Origin: Parasulfuritortus sp037439465
GTDB taxonomy: Bacteria; Pseudomonadota; Gammaproteobacteria; Burkholderiales; Thiobacillaceae
DNA length: 64,000 bases
NCBI GenBank assembly: GCA_037439465.1
Contig: JBBIVX010000003.1
Coordinates: 1 to 64,000, forward strand
Reading direction: 5' to 3'
Below are positions 60,715-64,000 of this stretch, piece after piece. Position numbers and translations under genes: made by a program. How positions within the stretch are numbered: position 1 is the first letter of the stretch; each line of letters begins with the position of its first letter. The notes beneath the pieces are model-generated. The model saw only the letters and a program-made list of their open reading frames with translations, searched no databases and was not told the DNA's origin.

Positions 60715-62093
60715 GGATTCCTGACGCTGTCGAGCAGATACAGCGGGCTGGTGGATTCCATCACCAAGGCATAGGCCACACGATCGAACACGCGGTACAC
60801 CATGACGAGCCCGGTGCGCACGTCCGGTAGCTTGACCACGGACGGACGGCAATGGGGTTCGTAGACATCCCTGGGATCGAAAAACTCGCCAAAGCTGATC
60901 TGCTTGCCCGGTTTCAGACAGCCGATGTCGAGGTAGGCCCACTTGCGCGTCTCGGCCCCACCAGCGGCCGGGCAATCCACCATGGCCTGGGCGGGATCGT
61001 GAGTCTGGTCGGCACTGACGCCGCTGCCCGCCGGCAGGCACTTGTAATCGAGGTAGCGCCAGCCGCGACGGCCATCCGGGTAGGGCTTGAAGAAAAAGTC
61101 GAAGGGATCGAGCAAGTCCACCGCTTCCTCACCGGGGCCCTGGTAGGCGATGCGTCCTTCCCGTTCCTTGGCCGCGTCGATATAGCCGCTCTTGGGGTCG
61201 AAAGAGGACAATCGGCTTTCACCCGGTGCCTTGCCGAGGGTCCTGCCCTCGCGGAAAACCGCCAGGACATGGCCAATCTCGATGCCATCCGCACGCCCCT
61301 TGTTGATGACCACGGTGGAATACTTGCCGGCCCCCTGGGCGCCGCCATAGGCGGAGATGATCCTGGCCGCCACCGGCCGGTCAGGCGCACGCGGCAGGAA
61401 ATCGACGCTGCCCGCCGCCAGTGCCGGGAGGAGACGGTCGCCGACCAGCACCTCTTTTTCCACATGGCTGATGCTCAGGACGGCCGGTGTGCCGGCGGTA
61501 ACGGTACGGGCATCGCCGACGTATTCCACTTCGCGGGCGATCTCGCTGCTGCTGTCGGGATCCTTCAGCGATTTGCCGAGGCGGACGATGTGCCAGTCGC
61601 GGGCATCAAGATTCATCCCGGTAGCGTAGACCCGGTCACCGGTGGTCAGCATCACCCGGCCATCTTCGGAGGCAACCAGGGTGGGGGCCTGCTTCAGTGT
61701 GTCGGTCCCTGCCACCAGCGGGCGCTGCAGGAAGGCCTGGACCACGCCGTAGGGAATGGTGCTGATGGCCGCTTCGCTGGGGATGGCCGCGGCATGCACG
61801 GAAGGGGACAGCCTCGCGCCTTCGATTCTCCCCAGACGTGGGCCCTGTGGCGTCATGGTGAGGTAGACCACATCGCCCGGGTAGATGAGATGCGGATTCT
61901 TGATCGCCTCTTTGTTTGCGGCCCAAAGCTCGGGCCACAACCAGGGCGACTTGAGAAACTTGGCGGAGATGTCCCAGAGCGTATCGCCTTTGACCACCAC
62001 ATGCCGGTCGGGCGCGTCCTCGCGCAGTTGCACGGTATCCGCCCAGGCGGTGAACGCGAGGAACAGTGAAGCGATCAAAGCCAGTATGCGCAT
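60711..62093 (-). CDS. secreted LysM-domain protein
   Basis: 460 residues. A signal peptide ends near FTAWA (about 18), followed by a LysM domain (HVVVKGDTLWDISAKFLKSP with PHLIYPGDVVYL, about 31-80). The remaining 380 residues form an unrecognised domain with repeated GDRVYATG and GDRLLPAL-type strands. Proteins like this are usually encoded upstream of dprA in betaproteobacteria. It should bind peptidoglycan; its role is not known. The gene is divergent from def. Confidence 0.88.
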   Translation of the reverse strand: MRILALIASLFLAFTAWADTVQLREDAPDRHVVVKGDTLWDISAKFLKSPWLWPELWAANKEAIKNPHLIYPGDVVYLTMTPQGPRLGRIEGARLSPSVHAAAIPSEAAISTIPYGVVQAFLQRPLVAGTDTLKQAPTLVASEDGRVMLTTGDRVYATGMNLDARDWHIVRLGKSLKDPDSSSEIAREVEYVGDARTVTAGTPAVLSISHVEKEVLVGDRLLPALAAGSVDFLPRAPDRPVAARIISAYGGAQGAGKYSTVVINKGRADGIEIGHVLAVFREGRTLGKAPGESRLSSFDPKSGYIDAAKEREGRIAYQGPGEEAVDLLDPFDFFFKPYPDGRRGWRYLDYKCLPAGSGVSADQTHDPAQAMVDCPAAGGAETRKWAYLDIGCLKPGKQISFGEFFDPRDVYEPHCRPSVVKLPDVRTGLVMVYRVFDRVAYALVMESTSPLYLLDSVRNP

Positions 62094-62105
62094 GGTCCTA
62101 GACCT

Positions 62106-62134
62106 CTGAGTAAAAGGCGCTTGCCCGTTATAAT
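62106..62134 (+). promoter_or_regulatory. promoter of def-fmt
   Basis: A perfect TATAAT at 62129-62134 has a weak -35 candidate CTGAGT 17 bases upstream (62106-62111). The transcript would begin near 62141, about 54 bases before the def start. Confidence 0.4.
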
Positions 62135-62194
62135 CAATCCGGCGCTAACTTAAACCAATTTGTGAAACTTTGCACCCAACTGGCTAAAGCGAAG

Positions 62195-62698
62195 ATGGCC
62201 CTGCTGAAAATACTGCAATATCCGGACAAACGCCTGCACACGGTCGCCCGGCCGATCGACAAGGTGGACGACGCCTTGCGTCAATTGGCCGCCGACATGG
62301 CCGAGACCATGTACGCGGCGCCTGGCGTGGGCCTGGCCGCCACCCAGGTGGACCGTCATATCCGCCTGATACTGGTGGACGTGAGCGAGGAGAAGAACCG
62401 GCTGATGGTGCTCCTCAACCCGGAAATCCTCGAACGGGACGGCGAAGCGGTGCATGAGGAAGGCTGTCTGTCGGTGCCCGGCATCTATGAGAAGGTCACA
62501 CGCGCCGAGCGCATCCGGGTACGCGCCCAGGATCTCGACGGCGGGGTTCTCGAATTCGAGGCCGATGACCTGCTGGCCGTCTGCATTCAGCACGAGGTCG
62601 ATCACCTCAACGGCAAGGTCTTCGTCGAATACCTGTCACACCTCAAGCAAAGCCGCATACGCAGCAAATTGCTGAAACAGCAGCGGGAAACTCTGTGA
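62195..62698 (+). CDS. def: peptide deformylase
   Basis: 167 residues. The three family motifs are GVGLAATQ (44-51), EGCLSVPG with metal ligand Cys91, and QHEVDHLNG with His133, catalytic Glu134 and His137. Deformylase removes the N-formyl group from new proteins. ATG 62195 is used; a GTG at 62162 would add 11 residues. It overlaps fmt by GTGA. Confidence 0.95.
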   Translation: MALLKILQYPDKRLHTVARPIDKVDDALRQLAADMAETMYAAPGVGLAATQVDRHIRLILVDVSEEKNRLMVLLNPEILERDGEAVHEEGCLSVPGIYEKVTRAERIRVRAQDLDGGVLEFEADDLLAVCIQHEVDHLNGKVFVEYLSHLKQSRIRSKLLKQQRETL

Positions 62699-63612
62699 GG
62701 GTGGTCTTTGCCGGCACTCCGGCCTTTGCGGCGCAGGCGCTCACGGCCCTGATCGCGGCGGGGCACGACATCGCCCTGGTGCTCACCCAGCCCGACCGGC
62801 CAGCCGGGCGCGGCCTGAAACTCCTGCCCGGTCCGGTCAAGCAGGCGGCCCTGAGACTAGGCCTCAGCGTGGCCCAGCCCGAACGGCTGCAAACTCCGGA
62901 GGCGCGCCAGCCTATCGTCGATGCCGCGCCGGATGTCATGATCGTGGCGGCCTATGGCCTGATCCTGCCGCCGGCGGTGCTCGACCTGCCCCGCCTGGGG
63001 TGCATCAACATCCATGCCTCGCTGCTGCCTCGCTGGCGCGGCGCCGCCCCCATCCAGCGGGCCATCGAGGCAGGCGACAGCGAGACCGGCATCTCCCTGA
63101 TGCAGATGGATGCCGGCCTCGACACCGGCGCCATACTCAGCCGGCACCCGCTGCCGATCGCTCCCGAGGACACCGCCGGCAGCCTGCATGACAAGCTCGC
63201 CCGCCTCGGCGCCGAAGCCATCGTCGCCTTGCTGCCGCGTCTGCCGGGGTTGACGGCCATGCCCCAGGAAGGGGCGGCGGCCACGTACGCCGTCAAGATC
63301 GGCAAGGGCGAGGCCCGACTGGACTGGACCCGCCCCGCCGCCGTGCTGGCGCGTCGCATCCGCGCCTTCAACCCCTTTCCCGGCGCCTATTGTCTGCTTG
63401 ACGGCGAGCCCATCAAGGTCTGGCGCGCAGCCCCCGGCGAGGGCCGTGGCGCCCCTGGAGAAGTGCTTGCGGCCGATGGGCACGTCCTGCGCATTGCCTG
63501 CGGCGAGGGGGCACTGGACCTAATGGAAGTGCAGCGGGCCGGAGGCCGGCGTCTGCCGGCGGCGGCCTTCCTCGCCGGCCATGCCCTGCCACCAGGGCAA
63601 CGGCTGGCATGA
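62695..63612 (+). CDS. fmt: methionyl-tRNA formyltransferase
   Basis: 305 residues. VVFAGTPAFAAQALTALI starts the formyl-transferase domain; IHASLLPRWRGAAPIQRAI carries the catalytic region, with GISLMQMDAGLDTG. The C-terminal domain has RAFNPFPGAY and GEPIKVWRA. It formylates initiator methionyl-tRNA, the reverse of the need for def. The GTG start overlaps the def stop. Confidence 0.95.
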   Translation: MRVVFAGTPAFAAQALTALIAAGHDIALVLTQPDRPAGRGLKLLPGPVKQAALRLGLSVAQPERLQTPEARQPIVDAAPDVMIVAAYGLILPPAVLDLPRLGCINIHASLLPRWRGAAPIQRAIEAGDSETGISLMQMDAGLDTGAILSRHPLPIAPEDTAGSLHDKLARLGAEAIVALLPRLPGLTAMPQEGAAATYAVKIGKGEARLDWTRPAAVLARRIRAFNPFPGAYCLLDGEPIKVWRAAPGEGRGAPGEVLAADGHVLRIACGEGALDLMEVQRAGGRRLPAAAFLAGHALPPGQRLA

Positions 63613-63644
63613 ACATACCTTTCCGCACCGCGCAAGCGTCTCTA

Positions 63645-63671
63645 CATTGAGTTTCGCCGACGCGCCCATAT
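63645..63671 (+). promoter_or_regulatory. sigma-32-like heat-shock promoter for htpX
   Basis: CATTGAG (63645-63651) and GCCCATAT (63664-63671) are separated by 12 bases, close to the RpoH consensus CTTGAAA - 11 to 16 bases - CCCCATnT. It lies 45 bases before the htpX ATG, and the gene is a heat-shock protease in other bacteria. Confidence 0.6.
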
Positions 63672-63715
63672 CTTGCGCGTACGTCATTTTCACGGATTTA
63701 CATGGAGCTATCGAC

Positions 63716-64000
63716 ATGCTGAACAACTGGCTCAAGACCACCTTACTCATGGCCGCCATCGTCGCCCTGTTCGGGACGGTGGGGATGCTGCTGGGCGGCG
63801 CCCAGGGGATGCTGATTGCGTTGCTGCTGGGGGGCGCGATGAACCTGTGGGCCTACTGGAACTCGGACAAGATGGTCCTGCGCATGTACCAGGCCCAGGA
63901 AGTCGGCCCGGCCGACGCCCCCGAGTTCTACAATCTGGTCGCCGAACTGGCAAAGCGCGCCGAGCTGCCCATGCCCAAGGTCTATATCATCGACGAGGCG
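63716..64000 (+). CDS. htpX: protease HtpX, N-terminal part
   Basis: The first 95 residues, cut by the window end. MLNNWLKTTLLMAAIVALFG and a second helix MLIALLLGGAMNLWAYW give two transmembrane segments; LRMYQAQEVGPADAPEFY and AELPMPKVYIIDEA match M48 metalloproteases of the HtpX group. The HEXXH zinc motif lies beyond 64000. GGAG stands eight bases before the ATG. Confidence 0.9.
   Translation, partial: MLNNWLKTTLLMAAIVALFGTVGMLLGGAQGMLIALLLGGAMNLWAYWNSDKMVLRMYQAQEVGPADAPEFYNLVAELAKRAELPMPKVYIIDEA

Overview
The window is 64 kb of high-GC proteobacterial chromosome. It most resembles a betaproteobacterium of the Rhodocyclales/Nitrosomonadales (Thiobacillus-like) kind. This rests on gene content and order: argJ next to a DUF815 ATPase and a MutT-ThiE fusion, metK followed by an SAH riboswitch and ahcY, trxA-rho, dapF-DUF484-xerC, topA-smg-dprA-LysM facing def-fmt-htpX, and paired DUF4212/sodium-solute symporters. 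The taxon is inferred; there is no rRNA gene in the window. I saw no tRNA, CRISPR array, prophage or complete insertion sequence.

Region 1 (1-12.2 kb) is a surface-glycan region. After a YgfX-like gene tail come an ABC polysaccharide exporter (Wzm/Wzt type), a sulfotransferase-like protein and a two-domain glycosyltransferase, all on the plus strand. On the minus strand are a type IV pilin, a TMTC-like GT-C membrane protein, a polyprenyl-phosphate-sugar-synthase-like GT2, a GT4, an SDR epimerase and another GT2. Parts of 1.9-5.6 kb are visibly more A/T-rich than the rest, as is common in O-antigen loci. The pilin has a good sigma-54 promoter match, and its two downstream genes could form a pilin O-glycosylation module.

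Region 2 (12.4-19.6 kb) holds an AddA-like helicase-nuclease with no AddB beside it, then argJ, a small GIY-YIG gene enclosed by related palindromes that looks inserted, a DUF815 ATPase, the MutT-ThiE fusion and an anchored unknown protein.

Region 3 (19.6-30.1 kb) is signalling. Two OmpR/TctE-type two-component systems point away from each other around a small secreted Ala/Lys-rich protein with a PmrA/QseB-like box upstream. An MHYT-PAS-PAS-GGDEF-EAL protein, a cNMP/CBS/DUF294 protein and a DnaQ-like exonuclease follow.

Region 4 (30.2-36.8 kb) is transport: two DUF4212 plus sodium:solute symporter pairs and a Kef-type antiporter. Region 5 (36.8-52.9 kb) is mostly housekeeping: hemE, a RhlE-like helicase, ahcY with its SAH riboswitch, metK, two lipid A acyltransferase paralogues, dapF, xerC, a MoaD-like protein without the diglycine tail, and two ABC-F ATPases.

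Region 6 (52.9-64 kb) carries rho, trxA, a 7Fe ferredoxin, a 2-Cys peroxiredoxin, topA, smg, dprA, a LysM protein, def, fmt and the start of htpX, which has a sigma-32-like promoter.

Start sites were revised wherever a stop/start overlap or a Shine-Dalgarno sequence decided the matter.
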